A stretch of 64,000 nt of DNA from Sarcomyxa edulis (lineage: Eukaryota > Basidiomycota > Agaricomycetes > Agaricales > Mycenaceae), in assembly GCA_009761415.1 (NCBI GenBank), contig QUOL01000021.1:124001-188000 (forward strand), given 5' to 3'. Of the stretch, positions 49,549 to 62,236 are shown one piece after another. Every line of letters begins with the position of its first letter. Position 1 is the first letter of the stretch. The notes below the pieces were generated by a model. That model was given only the letters and a program-made list of their open reading frames with translations. It had not been told where the DNA came from and did no database searches. A program made the translations under genes and the position numbers.

Positions 49549-52374
49549 TCAGGGGAGCGCTAAAAAGAGGGGAATTAATTTCTTGAGGTTGGGTGTACCC
49601 ACACCTGCGTAACTATGTCATTATACGCTATGTCAAGATACTTTCATCCAAAACGCACCTGTTACGGGATCCCAGCCAGTGGTCCTGATCATAGAGGAAT
49701 TTTTCAGAAAAGAAGAATCTAAGGCGTATGTGTTCCTTACGCTGTAAAACCAGGAGTTCCTGGATTGTCCAATGCTACTGAGCTGAAAGTGTCTTGATCA
49801 TTGTGCATAGACTACTCACCGCAACCTTGATTACCACCGCTCACAATATCATTAAAGGCCTCTCTGAACGCGGGGGAATAGATAGCAGGGTTGATGAATC
49901 CTGAACATTCGAAAAATCAGAAGTTCCAGTTCTCGGCCATATATTTTCTGACAGATGACGCACCCACTGGGCCTTTTCCTGCAGCAATTCGTGCGTCGTT
50001 GACCAAGGTGATCAACGATCCCATGACCGGAGATGACGCGGAGGTGCCAAATACCAGCTCGAACTCTCCGTCGATTGCAACGAGATAGTTTGCGCTGCAA
50101 CACGATCAAATAAGACAGATCTGACGCAGAACGGATTTGTCGAACGTACCCATTAGCAGCAAGATCTGGGAATCCTCTGACCTAGAATAAGCCATCAGCA
50201 ACGACAAAATGGGTCTGACAGCACCAGCCTTGGCGCTTACCGTCCCGCTGTTGTTGAATTGTGCCGCGGTATATGGTGGAGGATGAGCTGTCAAGAATTC
50301 AGTGACAGCCCCAACTTGATATGACGGTATCGGGAATATCTGCGATGTATACCGTTGTGGGTTGATGTTGCGAGGAATTGAGAAAAAGGATCACATCAGC
50401 ACGTACATTGGAGAAACCTCCACCGCTGAAAATGACTTGCTCGCAAGCCCCTTCGGGATCGTTAACGGTAGATCCTGGGTTGACTTGAGTAGCACCGACA
50501 GAAGTGACGAAAGGGCATGTCGAGGGGAACTTTGGATTGAACCTCGTTCCATTGCTGGATTGTTCACCTGTGGCTGTCAAACACACATTACCATTTCCAG
50601 CAACACCAGTATCGCCTGAGCTATAGAAGATCGAGGTTCCCAATAGTCCCAACTTGCCGTACTCGTTGCATTGTCTCGTGGCAGATGCAGCGGTGATGGT
50701 GATTTCATTTTGACTGTAAGATATGGAGACAGCGTTTGGAGGCTTGATAATTCCGCAGGATTCGGGGCCTGAGATGGAGGGTAGAATAAGACACATTAGC
50801 ATGGAAGGTTGGGTCCACCAGTGAGCCTTTCTAACCCTGAAAGCCTCCGGGGAGAGGATCTGGGTATATTCCATCCTAGATTGGTAAAACAATTGATTGA
50901 GTTAAGATGAATTATGAAAAACTCAAGCGCGAAAGTACCTGAGTAGGATCATCACCTCCTTCGAAGGTGCAGAATGCCCCGTCCACGGCGTCTCTAGAAG
51001 CTCGATTGAGATATATAGACACATTTGTTCTTCCGATGGCAGCAAATCTTACAGCCAATTATCAAATCCGCCACCTGAACAAATTGTTAGATATGTGGAG
51101 ACAAAATGATGAAACAGAGCGACCAACCTTCGACATCGTCACCAGTCTGAAGAAGAGTTATGGGTTGAGGATTTGTGAGACCCATAGCATATTCGAGATC
51201 GAGGGAACTCTCCCCGTTGAGGTCGAAGCTTTTGCTGGCTGTCTGGACAATAGCTGGTGATGATGATAAGTTAACAAATCTACCTGTAAGTCAGGGTGTC
51301 AACTGACCTCCATCGATGAGGACGTTTGTGGGCCTCACGCCAACAAGACTGGGCGTGAAATTCCTGTAAGGAATGAGATAATGAATACAATACGTGAGTA
51401 GAAGGATGGAAGAAGCTTTAATGCGCACTTGAAAAACAGATCGAGGTCGCTTCCCAGGAAGGCTTGAGGAGTAAACTCAACTGACGAAATTGAGACATAT
51501 CAGTATGAATTGCATAAATACGACGGGATGCCACTCACCGATTCCATAACTATTCTTCGCCGTCGAGACGGGTGTGTGATCGACAGAATAAAGTGCACGC
51601 AGACAATCCAAGGTGATTATTTTGTCGCAATTGTCCAAACTGGGTGTAATGGTGACCTTGGCGCCGTTAGTCTTTGGCCCAGTTCTGGAAGGAGGCACTC
51701 CAAGACCCCCAAAGCGCTTGTGTAGAGGAGTGGAGGCCACTTCGTCGTTGAATTGAACTGTGGGCTTGATGAGCTCGATGTGTTCACGAATGTGTAAAGG
51801 AACGGAATAAGAATGACAACCTATAAGATATGAGATATGTGATATGATAAGCAACAGTACAGTAACATGAAGGAATAGAGCGAAGAGATGCTTCACCGAA
51901 TTGGGTTGCTCCAGATGAATGACTGTAAACGTGATACTCCGTATCCAGAAGGTCTTCTATTTCGGCTGTGGTAGCGTTGACCTCCAGCCACCCTTTGCTC
52001 TGTGCAAGTCGCAAGCGGTCAGAAGAAATGCCAGCGCCAACCAGCCATTCCTTGACAGCAGTGATGGTTTCGTCACTTGGAGCGAATGTCTCTACCACCT
52101 TCGCAGGTGAATAGTGCTGACCATAGGTAGGTGAGTTAGGGTGAGAAACGGCCATCAGCATCTCCTCAAGCTTGTCCAAATTCTGCTGCGTGAGTCCGAA
52201 ACGCATCGGGATGACCTTGTCGGCGGGAAGCCTGCCACTCTTGACCCAATTGACAGGCTCAATGGCACGCTTCTCGTGTATGACATGATTGACGCGAGGA
52301 GACTTGTAGGGAGCAGCAATGGCTACCCCTAGAAGAGCTACCAGGAGTAGGAAAAGCATGAGCAATGACTTCAC
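49549..52374 (-). CDS. Secreted sedolisin / tripeptidyl-peptidase (S53), copy A
   Basis: Many-exon minus-strand gene from 52374 to a stop at 49549-49551. A signal peptide (MKSLLMLFLLLVALLGVAIA) and a pro-kumamolisin activation domain (EPVNWVKSGRLPADKVIPMR ... LLDTEYHVYSH) precede the catalytic domain. The Glu/Asp pair lies in FDLNGESSLDLEYAMGL, the oxyanion Asp in YSSGDTGVAG, and the Ser in FGTSASSPVMGS. Calcium-site-type text at the C-terminus reads DIVSGGNQGC...GTPGFTATTGWDPVTG and VGTPNLKKLIPLFLALP. All four catalytic residues are present and no frame break was found, so it should be an active acid-pH secreted peptidase. Copy B at 57.2-60.2 kb has the same intron plan and opposite orientation. 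The two genes bracket a secreted protein and a macro-domain gene. Confidence 0.9.
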
Positions 52375-52392
52375 TTGGCGAACGAAAAGTGC

Positions 52393-52402
52393 GTTTATAT
52401 AA
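52393..52402 (-). promoter_or_regulatory. TATA-like sequence upstream of sedolisin A
   Basis: The minus strand reads GTTATATAAA about 20-30 bases before the ATG at 52374. If it is the TATA box, the 5' UTR would be very short or the true start lies at an internal ATG, so this is tentative. Confidence 0.3.
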
Positions 52403-53133
52403 CTTTTTCCGATGCTTCCGATCGCGAGCTCGATGCATCGATGTGCAATCCGAGCAGGATATGTCGATAGAACGATACCATGAGGTGCGCTGTATGGTTT
52501 AAAATAAAGATTTATCTATTGGGCGTCTACAAATAATTCGCTTGAGCGTGGACATCCTCCAGAAGAGAAGCTACACTCACCAGGTCCCGGACCGTAGACG
52601 GTTCTCATATGAGGAAAGATCTTCCCCTTTGTACAGGCTTTCCAGACCCAAGATATCGTTCGTGGACTTAAGTCGCGGTTTAGCGCGGCTTGTTCCGTCT
52701 TCACCGTTGTACGCTGCTTGGAGTGCGCAGCGTAATCAAACGACTTCAAACAAGCAAAGCCCTTCTAAGCCTTGGGATCAAACAAAGGAATGAGAACCGT
52801 ATCTCGAATAAATTCGGTCGATTGGGGACGATCTGCCAGCTTCTGCCAGTACCGAAAAAGTATAAAATTCGACTGAGATGTCTGGAGATGCTAAGAACTT
52901 AAAGAAGATGTCTCTGTTCCTAAAGACAGTCACGCGACTGAGCAAATTTTGTGCCGAGATGCAGCCGGTTGTTTGGCAAATTCCACCGAGGAAAACAACC
53001 GCCTGCGATGCGCGATCAATTTGACAATTCCCAACGAAAGCTATCATCATCACGACACTATTAGTAATCAGATTCCTGATGTTCGTAACAATCCGTCAGC
53101 GTGGCCAATTGATCAACCGACTAGTCCTTCACC
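52403..53133. other. Intergenic, no gene recognised
   Basis: Spacer between sedolisin A's start and the 3' end of the next minus-strand gene. Short open frames only. Confidence 0.45.
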
Positions 53134-55291
53134 TTATATTTTCTCGAACGACCAGACAATCTCGGGAACATCCCCACCCAAGTCCGTCGGAATCACGTAT
53201 GTAAGATTGTAATATGAGAGATCATTGATCGCTCCGGCTCCGTATATCAGCGATCGCGTTCCGTTCAAAACGTTCCCGGAAAGCTGTAATCGTAGTCCCG
53301 GGAGCTCTCCAGTGCCGTTGGCCAAAAAGCTGGAGTCGAGCGTGAGCCCGTTGAGGCCTGAGATAAGGAACGTCATGATACTTGACGTGATATTGGAAGG
53401 GAATGCCTTTGAGGGTGGATACGAGACGGTCAAGTCGTGGGACGTGGCAATGGCGCTTATTGATTTTGAAGTGGGGTAGTGCTACTCGGGATCAAAGAAA
53501 TTAGCTAGTGTGGTGGATAGTTGAGAGATGACTGACAGAAATCCACCCTGTTCCACTGCTGCCGGTATCCCAAAGTATGAGACCAGGAGTGAAGGAGATC
53601 GAGCTAGTTGCTGGGCCACCGACAACATTTTCATCTACTTGGATACCACCAACACTCAATCCTATCCCAGTCCAAGAGGTGTAATTGCGAGGATATTGAA
53701 GTTTGTCGAATGGTGGAGAGACTGTCTGCGTAAAGAAAGAGTGACCGGTCCCATAGAGTCCTTTCAGTTTGGAGACGACACTCTTCGGAACGTAGGGATC
53801 GTGGAATTTAGATGTTATTGGTAAGCTGAAGACCATGTTCGTCAGGTCAGGTCAAAGGAGGATGCCGACTGGCATAACTTACAGCACACCAATAGCAGCA
53901 TCGCTATAATGCTCGCTACCTACTAAAGGCAGAGGCAAGGGAGCTGTGCCCGATTCAATGCCACCAATGATTCCTGTGATTTGAGCACCTAATATAGCGA
54001 AGTAGGATTTCTGGAACCGACGAGTTACTTATATGGACATTGTACAAAACAAAGTCTCACGAACCATATCAAAGCCGTATGTACGATCCCAAGGGCCCCC
54101 GAGGGTGTGCAAAGTAGGATTGTAATATTCTCCAAGATTCATCCACGTCTTAGCAATGATATCCGTAGCCCGACTGGCGATAGTCGAGTTTTTGGGCATG
54201 TAGCCCCACAATGAGAGGGCGTAGAGGACAACGCCGTTGTAAGTGCCGGAATTGAACTACAAGGATCGTCAGATTGTTAAAGAGCGGACGATTAAAGAGC
54301 TAACTTCGTTCAAAGTTCCGTAGAGATCAAAGTCGGCGATACCTTGACGAGCCCATTCGTTACCCCAGTAGGTGAGATTAGCATCCGAGAGCATGTGGCC
54401 GACATAAGTCGCACTCATGACACGCATGTACCTGAGAGGCATGTAAGACATACGAAACTCAGCTTTTGATAACGCAAACTCACCAAGGGTTACTGTATAC
54501 AGGGTATACTGCAAGACCATTCCAGTTTCAGCACTCAATCAGAGTTGTGGGGGGCTATACTTACAATTGTCACCGTTGACGCCACCAACACGGTACCCAT
54601 CGCCAACGGTCGCGTTATACATGCTCTCTTTGACGAGTGCGACCAAGGAGGGCTTCAGAAGATGTTGAAACTCCTCTAACAGAATGATCATTGATGTCGC
54701 GACAAAGAGGGCTTGGTTAGGATCGTACGATCCGTAAATCTAGATGCAAGAATTAGTCAGAGTCAAAAGCCATTGAGAAAAGGGAAACGAACCAGGGGGG
54801 TATATACGTCGCCAGGATCGGGGTCACTTGGAGAATTCTTGAACGTCCCGAACCAAAGCTTCGAAGGATCCTTGAATTGATAAGATATCCTATATTTCCA
54901 CACCCATTAAAATACAAAATAACGCGTGAATTCGCGAGACTTGCACGTCTTCTATCAATTGAGACGCGGTTGCTACGTCGTCTCCTTCATTCCGTGCAAG
55001 AAGACCAACAGCATACCAAGCAGAATAACGAGGTGAATTGAACTATGCGTTCATGCCATGTCAGAACTCGAGATACTGAAAGAAAGACGCGACGCGTACC
55101 AAGAAAGGAGGTCCAAAATTCGCATCCAAGCCCGTCAAAGTGTACTCAAAGAGCAGCTTTTGATTGTCGGAGAATCCATCCAAGTACGACGCGCTCTCTG
55201 CGCGATTATGTCGAGAAGCAGGGAACGCAACAAGTCTTGGGATGACAGCGAGCACTGTCAGAGCAATGTGAACCGCCCTTGGACAGAGCAT
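53134..55291 (-). CDS. Secreted protein of unknown function, possibly (alpha/alpha)6 toroid
   Basis: About ten exons read coherently from the ATG at 55291 to the stop at 53134. A signal peptide (MLCPRAVHIALTVLAVIPRL, then VAFPAS) leads into a protein rich in Trp, Tyr and Gly. Blocks that look conserved are NSPRYSAWYAVGLLARNEGD, FKDPSKLWFGTFK, DPGDVYTPLIYGSYDPNQAL, LYPVYSNPWYMRVMSATYVG, FNSGTYNGVVLYALSLWGYM, YYNPTLHTLGGPWDRTYGFD and, late, YPRNYTSWTGIGLSVGG. The alternation of helical segments and aromatic loops recalls six-hairpin (alpha/alpha barrel) glycosidase-like proteins, but I cannot name a family or catalytic pair. Several Asn-x-Ser/Thr sites fit secretion. It lies between the two sedolisin paralogs, on the same strand as sedolisin A. 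Confidence 0.75.
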
Positions 55292-55810
55292 GGTAGTACG
55301 GTAGGTGGGCTCTCGACACGATGGATATTGGGACTGTCTACGGCATTAATAGGTAGCTTGCGATTCGGGCCCGGGGCGATAAGAGTTCTGAAGCACATGT
55401 GTGCTAGATGACCATGTCACATTGCCTCGTAGCCTGCATATTCCGGAAGATATATTCAGAACCCTTTACGTTCTTGGAAGAATTTGAGCATACCATTGAA
55501 GCTCGTGGTCAACCGATCCGCGGTCACTGATTATGATATGTTCTCGAGATTCGCGATGATCTCCATTTTTCTAGGGATCCTAGCGGCTACCACCTAAGTG
55601 GAAGAAGAGAAAGCTTGGATGTCCGCCTTTGTAAGGCAGACGGACGATTTGTTCGAAAGACAATGAGGTGGGAAAGAAAGAGAGACGTTGATCAACGCGT
55701 CGGACGAAGATGAGTCTCCTCATTTACGACCTTCTCCCAAGTTGCGGAGTGTAGATCGGTGCCAGTCAATTCACTATCACCCACTGCGCAATATAACGAC
55801 CATTTCCCAA
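55292..55810. other. Intergenic, no gene recognised
   Basis: Promoter side of the secreted unknown gene and 3' side of the macro-domain gene. No specific elements recognised. Confidence 0.45.
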
Positions 55811-56328
55811 CTACAATTCCAATGGAAGGACAGGATCGTACACGGTCATCTCTATGCTCAACTCTTGCAATATTTCCTCTGTCTTTTCCCAAGGAACTCC
55901 AAATTTTCCCGAATTGAAGCGACTGTTGTTCAAGCAGTGTCAGGTCGTGTGCGGTCGGAAGTGACAGTGGAGTCATACCAAGCATGCAGCTCCTTTTTAT
56001 CCTTGTTCTGGGCTAGGAGATCGTTGATAGCGCGCTTTGTAGCTTCGAGGATCTCATCTTGTGTATCTTTCTTCTTCCCGTACGCCCGAGACGTGAACAA
56101 GCAAGCAATGTCGTGTCCTTCGCCTTTTATCAGCAAACATGTTCCAACGAGTACTTTGCCATGTGTCTTGCAGTGTGTCTTGTATTGCTCGAATTCCTGT
56201 GGGTATCTATCGCGAAACGCAAGGGCAATACCTGCTCCCCAAGTTCCCATTGTGTTACAAGCGTGCACTAGGATAGATCTAGGAGGAGAAGAGAACAGAT
56301 CACCAGAGACGTAGGTGAGTTTTGACAT
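55811..56328 (-). CDS. POA1: Macro-domain protein, Poa1-like ADP-ribose-1''-phosphatase
   Basis: Two exons (56328-55979 and 55922-55811) give 153 aa forming a single macro domain. Seen: LTYVSGDLFSSPPRSILVHA with the adenine-binding Asp, CNTMGTWGAGIALAFRDRYP (ADP-ribose-binding Asn and glycine loop), and FNSGKFGVPWEKTEEILQEL, the second phosphate loop, placed after the intron. This layout and the short length match yeast Poa1, which dephosphorylates ADP-ribose-1''-phosphate from tRNA splicing and can remove ADP-ribose from Glu/Asp. An in-frame ATG 30 nt further upstream (56358) would add ten residues. The start at 56328 (MSKLTYVSGD) is preferred because the domain begins there. Confidence 0.87.
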
Positions 56329-57234
56329 TGTGGTGGATGAGGTTTTGATGATGAACAAGATGGACGTTGTATCACTTCCTGATTACTTGAGTTCGATGCA
56401 CTCAACTTCCGGAGATGGAGGATATCTGCCTGAACATGCAGGTTAGTCTAACCTGTTGGTCTCATGATCAGCGTGAGCAGTTCATTCACATACATTTGTC
56501 TTGCGCACTTCCTGATGCCTTTGTTTTGTCATTGCTAGGGCCAGGATCCGTATCTGTGTTTGATACGGGTGCAGATGATTCTCATCAACTCCGATGGCAT
56601 ACAGCACGTATGGACAAGAACTCCATTGAGTACTGAGTACTGAGTCTATTCGATTTACCGTTCTATTGTTATAGCATTATGCATCTGTGAGCGTTCTATT
56701 ATGGGAGAAGGGCACATGAATTCTGATTATAACTTTCTTGAATTTCAGGTCACTCACACTCGTGAGAGTACAATTTGGCTTATCTCCCGTAACCAGCTGA
56801 GTTCGTGCCAGTCCTTTTCCTCTGTAAATACAGATTGTGCTGATTTCTTCGATAGCGCACGAGGCCTTTCGAAGGTGAACTACCCATGATAGCTTTCGTA
56901 TATGTCGATCGGCGATATCTGCTAGTTATTCTCTTTGGATACGGCTATTCTGATTCCCTTCTCCAGTCCCGACGTGATCTTTGGGACTTCAAAATTTGCC
57001 GTATGCGACTTCTCTTTCCCAGGAGTGTGTCTAGTGTCCATTTCCGCAGTCCACTCCATGCCGTCCTCTCCCCTTCTTTCGGGAAACTCTCCACATGTAA
57101 TATCTTTATTTGCGCTATGAAGCTGGGTACTTATAGGACCTCCCGGATATGCTGAATTCTGTTATCGAGGGGCTCGACTTCTTCGACTGCACGTCGTACG
57201 GCTTTCCTAGTGTTTGACGCGTCTCTCTATTCCG
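56329..57234. other. Divergent intergenic region upstream of POA1 and sedolisin B
   Basis: About 0.9 kb between divergent starts. No gene recognised; short frames at 56.4-57.1 kb lack motifs. Confidence 0.45.
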
Positions 57235-60186
57235 ATGCGTTTTGCATTCCCTTTGGTCACTCTATTCGGATTAGCGCTCGCAGCTCCGTCTCCTCGCGCC
57301 AACCGTGTCGTGCACGAGAAGCGTGCGGCCGAACCAGTACAATGGGTGAAATCTCGTCGCTTGGAAGGGCACAAAGTCCTCCCCATGCGTTTCGGCCTCG
57401 CTCAGCAGAATCTTCATCAAATTGAAGACATGCTGATGGCCGTCTCGCATCCCGAATCCTTGGAATACGGGCAACACTGGACACCAGATAGAGTGGTCGA
57501 GACATTCGCCCCTAGTGACAAGACTATTACCATGGTCGTTGATTGGCTCACTGGCTCAGGGTTTTCTGCAGATCGTCTTCGTCTTTCTCAAAGTAAAGGA
57601 TGGATCGAACTGAACGCTACTGCTTCTGAAGTGGAGGAGCTTCTCGACACCGAATACCACGTCTACACGCATCCATCTGGAACCGAACAAATCGGTATAC
57701 GTCATTTTTGATTTGAGACATTCCACAATATTGACCGTCATGTAGGCTGCCACTCTTATTCGCTTCCCGCCGAAGTTCGTGAACACATCGACTTGATTAA
57801 ACCCACAGTCCACTTCAACCATCGCGCCGCTTCTAACACTCCTCTGCGTAAACGTTCTGGACCCAACTTGGGCTTGCCCTCTTCTCGGACTGGACCCAAG
57901 ACTAACGGCGTCAAAGTGACCATCACGCCTAGTCTTGAGAACTGTGATCAATTGATCACTTTGGATTGTCTTCGCGCTTTATATTCCATTGACCATACTC
58001 CTGTATCCACAAAGGAGAATACCTATGGGATAGGTGCATGAAGTAACGCACTTACCATGCTCATTAATGGCTCATATATCCCCTCTTTCAAGTTGAATTC
58101 ACTCCCCAGTCGTTCTTGGCGCCAGATCTAGATTTGTTCTTCAGGTATGAGGCTTAATATATTTCTGAGATCGTTTTCGTGCTCAACATTCTCTCCCAAA
58201 GGAACTTCTCTCCCAGTCTTGTGGGTGTCAGACCCAAGAATGTACTTATCGACGGAGGTATGCCGATTTGCTACATTCTGTATCTTCAATAGTTCCTAAA
58301 TCGTACCCTCTAGCTGTGATTCAGACCACCGATCAAAGTTTCGATTTCAACGGAGAGAGTGACCTCGACCTTGAATACGCCATGGGCTTGACAAACCCCC
58401 AGCCCATCACACTTCTCCAAACTGGTGACCTTGCTGAAGGCGAGGAACATTATTTTTCAATTGACTGTTAGTTACTATCTACTGACGAAACCGACGACAT
58501 TGCTTCTACGCTACAGGTGCTGGGTTTGATAACTGGCTGTCAGTTCTTTCATGTTTGAGAAAATTGGTGGCATATTTGACCAATAATTATTAGTGATGCA
58601 GTCGATAAATCCTTCTGTACGTTCGAAGGCGGTGACGATCCAACACAGGTATGCTGCCATTGAACTAGTGAGGCAAGTTTACTATGCTGAAGTACCTACA
58701 GGATGGAATTTATCCTGATCCTCTTCCCGGCGGATTCAAAGGTAATGGAACATGGCCTCGAAACCGATCACCTCGTATTCCTAATAAAACGTCTTGGATA
58801 TCTCTAGGGCCTGAATCTTGTGGAATCATAGCCCCTCCTAATGTCGTTTCGGTATCCTATGGCCAGGACGAATCTACAGTCACTCCAGCGTTTGCGAATC
58901 GACAATGCTTCGAGTACGCAAAATTGGGCCTCATGGGTACAACTATATTGTACAGCTCAGGTGATGATGGTGTCGCAGGGAATGGCGGCGTGTGCTTGAA
59001 TGCAACAGGTGATTTTCGAAATATTTCAACGGTTCCTTTTCGCGTTCTTAATTGCGTCCAGGTTTCCCGGTAGATGATGGAACAAAGTTCAACCCTGGAT
59101 TCCCCGTGACATGTCCTTTCCTCACTGCGGTCGGTGCTACTCAAGTAAATCCAGGTTCTACCGTCAACGATCCCGAAGGTGCCTGTGAACAAGTTATATT
59201 TAGTGGTGGCGGATTCTCCAATGTGCGTATTCCTATGATTATACCTGCGCTTCTCACACCATGAGATAGATATTCCCTATGCCCTCATATCAAGCTGAAG
59301 CGGTGACGACTTTTCTGAGAGAGCACCCTCCGCCATTCACGTCTGAGCAGTTCAACAATACTGGAAAGGTCAGCATTAGAGTCGTGATTTCTACCAAGTA
59401 TCCATCTCTTATCAGCACATCTTCATGCAGGTCCGAGCATTCCCTGACCTTTCTGCCAACGGGTATGTCCGTGTTACGCTGTGTTTTTCAATCAAGCTCA
59501 ATATGAATTCGCCTTGATTTAGTGCCAATTATGTTATCGGTATGCTTGTGCTGCTTCCAGTATGATCCTCTGCCATTATAACTAACACGCCTTACAAGGC
59601 ATCGACGGTGAATTTGAGCTGGTATTCGGGACCTCGGCATCTTCTCCTGTCACTGGCTCCATGATAACTTTGGTCAACGATGCTCGAATTGCTGCAAAGA
59701 AACGTCCAGTCGGTACGTCAATCTAGATATCTCCTGCAATCACCTGGTCGTAACTGAAGCGAACATACAGGATTTATCAACCCTGTGGTATGATATCCTC
59801 TACATCGCTCCTTAAAGCAACAAGTAAACATGTTACAGATATACTCCAAGGCATTTTCCAAAGCGTTCCATGATATCACGACAGGAGGGAACCAAGGCTG
59901 CGGTGGGTCCTTGTTCTTTTTTTGTGTTTCAAGTATGAGTGCGATTATACTCACGATTCTGAGAAATCTCCAGGAACTCCAGGTTTCACATCGTATGTAT
60001 ACTTTATACCTAGCAGTCGTATCGGGGATACTAACACTAGTTTATAGGACTGTTGGATGGGATCCTGTCACCGGTATGCAGGCTTTCTTATTTCTCGCGC
60101 CACGACCGCTAATTCTTCTTTTACGCTTAGGCGTTGGCACCCCGAATCTCACGAAACTTATACCGCTTTTCCTAGCACTACCCTGA
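57235..60186 (+). CDS. Secreted sedolisin / tripeptidyl-peptidase (S53), copy B
   Basis: Starts at the ATG 57235 with signal peptide MRFAFPLVTLFGLALAAPSP, then the pro-kumamolisin domain (EPVQWVKSRRLEGHKVLPMR ... LLDTEYHVYTH). Catalytic Glu/Asp lie in FDFNGESDLDLEYAMGL, the oxyanion Asp in YSSGDDGVAG, and Ser in FGTSASSPVTGS. The C-terminus ends GWDPVTG, VGTPNLTKLIPLFLALP and a stop at 60184-60186. Intron positions match copy A, but at one of them (58440-58516) this copy uses a GC donor where copy A has GT. Joining all exons keeps phase and no premature stop was found, so it should be active. The small last exons follow the same pattern as copy A. TRP4 follows on the same strand after about 650 bp. 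Confidence 0.9.
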
Positions 60187-60840
60187 TCCGGTGCGCGAGG
60201 AACATGAAGGATGTTTTGACTTTTTCGGAAGTTCCAAGCGGTGTTCTGTTCGTACTGCCGCGTAATGTACGTTCAACTACAAGCGATGATATTGCAGTAC
60301 TTCATGATGCACTGAGGGTCGACTCGCCCGTGAAATCATGATTGAAGACGCCGCTCCGAGATACTGTGGCATTTGTGTGGCACATGTTCTGAACGGGAGC
60401 GCGACCGACAGTATTTCCTTCGGATTCGTCTCAGATTTCTCGTCCGAGTCAGTTGTACTCATCCGATTTACTCTGATCGCTTCCAAATGCTCTTCGACGC
60501 CTCCAATACACGAGCTGTTGAGCTAGCTTGAAAGCCAAATTGCGCCGAGCTAGCAACTCCGACTCTTCTCTTACCTACGCACCGCACAAAGATCCGCCTT
60601 ATTAGTCGTTTCAGATGTAAACCCCCCCGTTTGCACTGTTTACAGTGCCAGTAACCGCTGCTTTAGCATGCTCAACAGGTCAACGATGTATACTGGAACC
60701 GAACACAGGGCTAAACTTATCCGAACCTGTGGCATGTGGGGACCAGGTCGAATTTCAAATTTTTTTCTAACCGCCTGTGCTCTCCTCGCTTATTTATACC
60801 CCCTATAGTTCGTAATTCTGACTTTCTTGTTATACCGAAC
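60187..60840. promoter_or_regulatory. Spacer sedolisin B to TRP4
   Basis: No gene. A TTTATAC stretch near 60792, about 50 bases before the TRP4 ATG, may act as a core promoter element. Confidence 0.4.
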
Positions 60841-62006
60841 ATGTCCAAATCCACGACGAACGCTAGCGAAATGACTTTGGAATCGTTCAAACCCTTGCTC
60901 AACAAACTAGTCCGAACCCCCGAATATTTCAGCGCAGACGACCTCAAAGTCGCTCTAAACCATCTATTCACGCCAGATGCTTTGCATCCAGCTCAGATCG
61001 GTGCTTTTCTAACTGCACTACATGTCAATCGGGTCGAACGAAGGCCAGAATCCCTCGCTGCTGCAGCATCTGTCTTGAGAGAGCGTGCGTTGGAGGCTGC
61101 CGTACAGGACGCCGAGAGTGATTTTGTAGTAGACATTGTCGGAACGGGAGGAGATGGCTATAATCTTTTCAATGTCAGCACTGCAGCTGCGATTGTTGCC
61201 GCTGGCGCAGGTGCTCGGGTCATCAAGGTGAGCTCTTATCATCATCCCAGTATAACATCCATCGCTTACACCTTTTTTAGCATGGCAGTAGGGCGTCCAC
61301 ATCTTCGTCAGGCTCTGCGGACCTTTTACAATCCCTGGGTTGTTTATTTACAGCCCCAACCCCAGGAACTCCCATGCCAATTCCACGCATTCCATTTACA
61401 TTCATCCTCGCACCTCACTATCACCCGGCCCTGGCTTTCATCGCACCCTACCGAAAGGCACTCCCCTTCCGCACTATGTTCAACGTTCTCGGACCCCTCA
61501 TCAATCCCGCCCGACCACGCGGGATGGTCCTCGGCGTTGCAGAGCGTGAGATAGGAGAGACTTTCGCAAAGTCCTTACGGGACGGGGGCGTAGAACGTGC
61601 TCTCGTTGTATGCGGGTACGAAGGTCTCGATGAAATTAGTTGTGCCGGACCAACGTGGGGGTGGGAACTCAAGGATGGGACGATCTCTGAAAAGACGTTG
61701 AACCCAGAAGACTTTGGATTGCCTACGCATCCGTTGTCTGCTGTTGCTGGAGGTACCCCAAAGGATAACGCGGCGGTTTTTGTGAAGATGTTGACTTGTG
61801 GGGGAAACGTGCCGTCGGAATTGGTGCCAGTGCTGCATTTCGTGTTGATGAATGCCTCGGCGCTGCTTGTTGTTGCAGGAGTGGCGAAGGATTATAAGGA
61901 AGGGACACAGTTGGCGATGGAGAGCATTGCCTCTGGGAAAGCGTTGGAGGCGTTGGAGACTTTCAAAGAATCAGGTAGAGTTGCGGCTTCAAAAACATCA
62001 TCTTGA
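60841..62006 (+). CDS. TRP4: Anthranilate phosphoribosyltransferase
   Basis: Two exons (60841-61227 and 61281-62006) give 370 aa. Hallmarks are DIVGTGGDGYNLFNVSTAAA (PRPP pyrophosphate loop), HGSRASTSSSGSADLL directly after the intron (the KHGNR-ASS motif, with Lys at the exon 1 end), FRTMFNVLGPLINPARP, and DEISCAGPT with the downstream metal-binding region. The enzyme joins anthranilate to PRPP in the second step of tryptophan synthesis, in the cytosol. N-terminal length and domain order are normal. A short Pro-rich insert (PTPGTPMPIPRIP) precedes the helix that carries FAPYHHPA in bacterial relatives (here APHYHPALAFIAPYRKALPF), which is usual in fungi. Confidence 0.95.
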
Positions 62007-62236
62007 TGACTCTGTTGTATACCATGATCAGATGATCATTTTTAGATGCGAAATGTATACTTTTTGATAGGAGGTTACCCCGCACTTGGCCCTGAAATTG
62101 AATAAAATTGTGGAATTCAGTTGGACGTGCAAGCTCCGGACCCGAATCTGAATTTTCTGACTTGGACTCTCACCATCTCATTCCCATCTCACCTTCGTCG
62201 TTTGTGACTTTACTCATTATCTGTGCTAAATATTCC

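Noticed and set aside
61340..61549. Frames overlapping TRP4 exon 2
   Set aside because: They are shadows of the anthranilate phosphoribosyltransferase frame.
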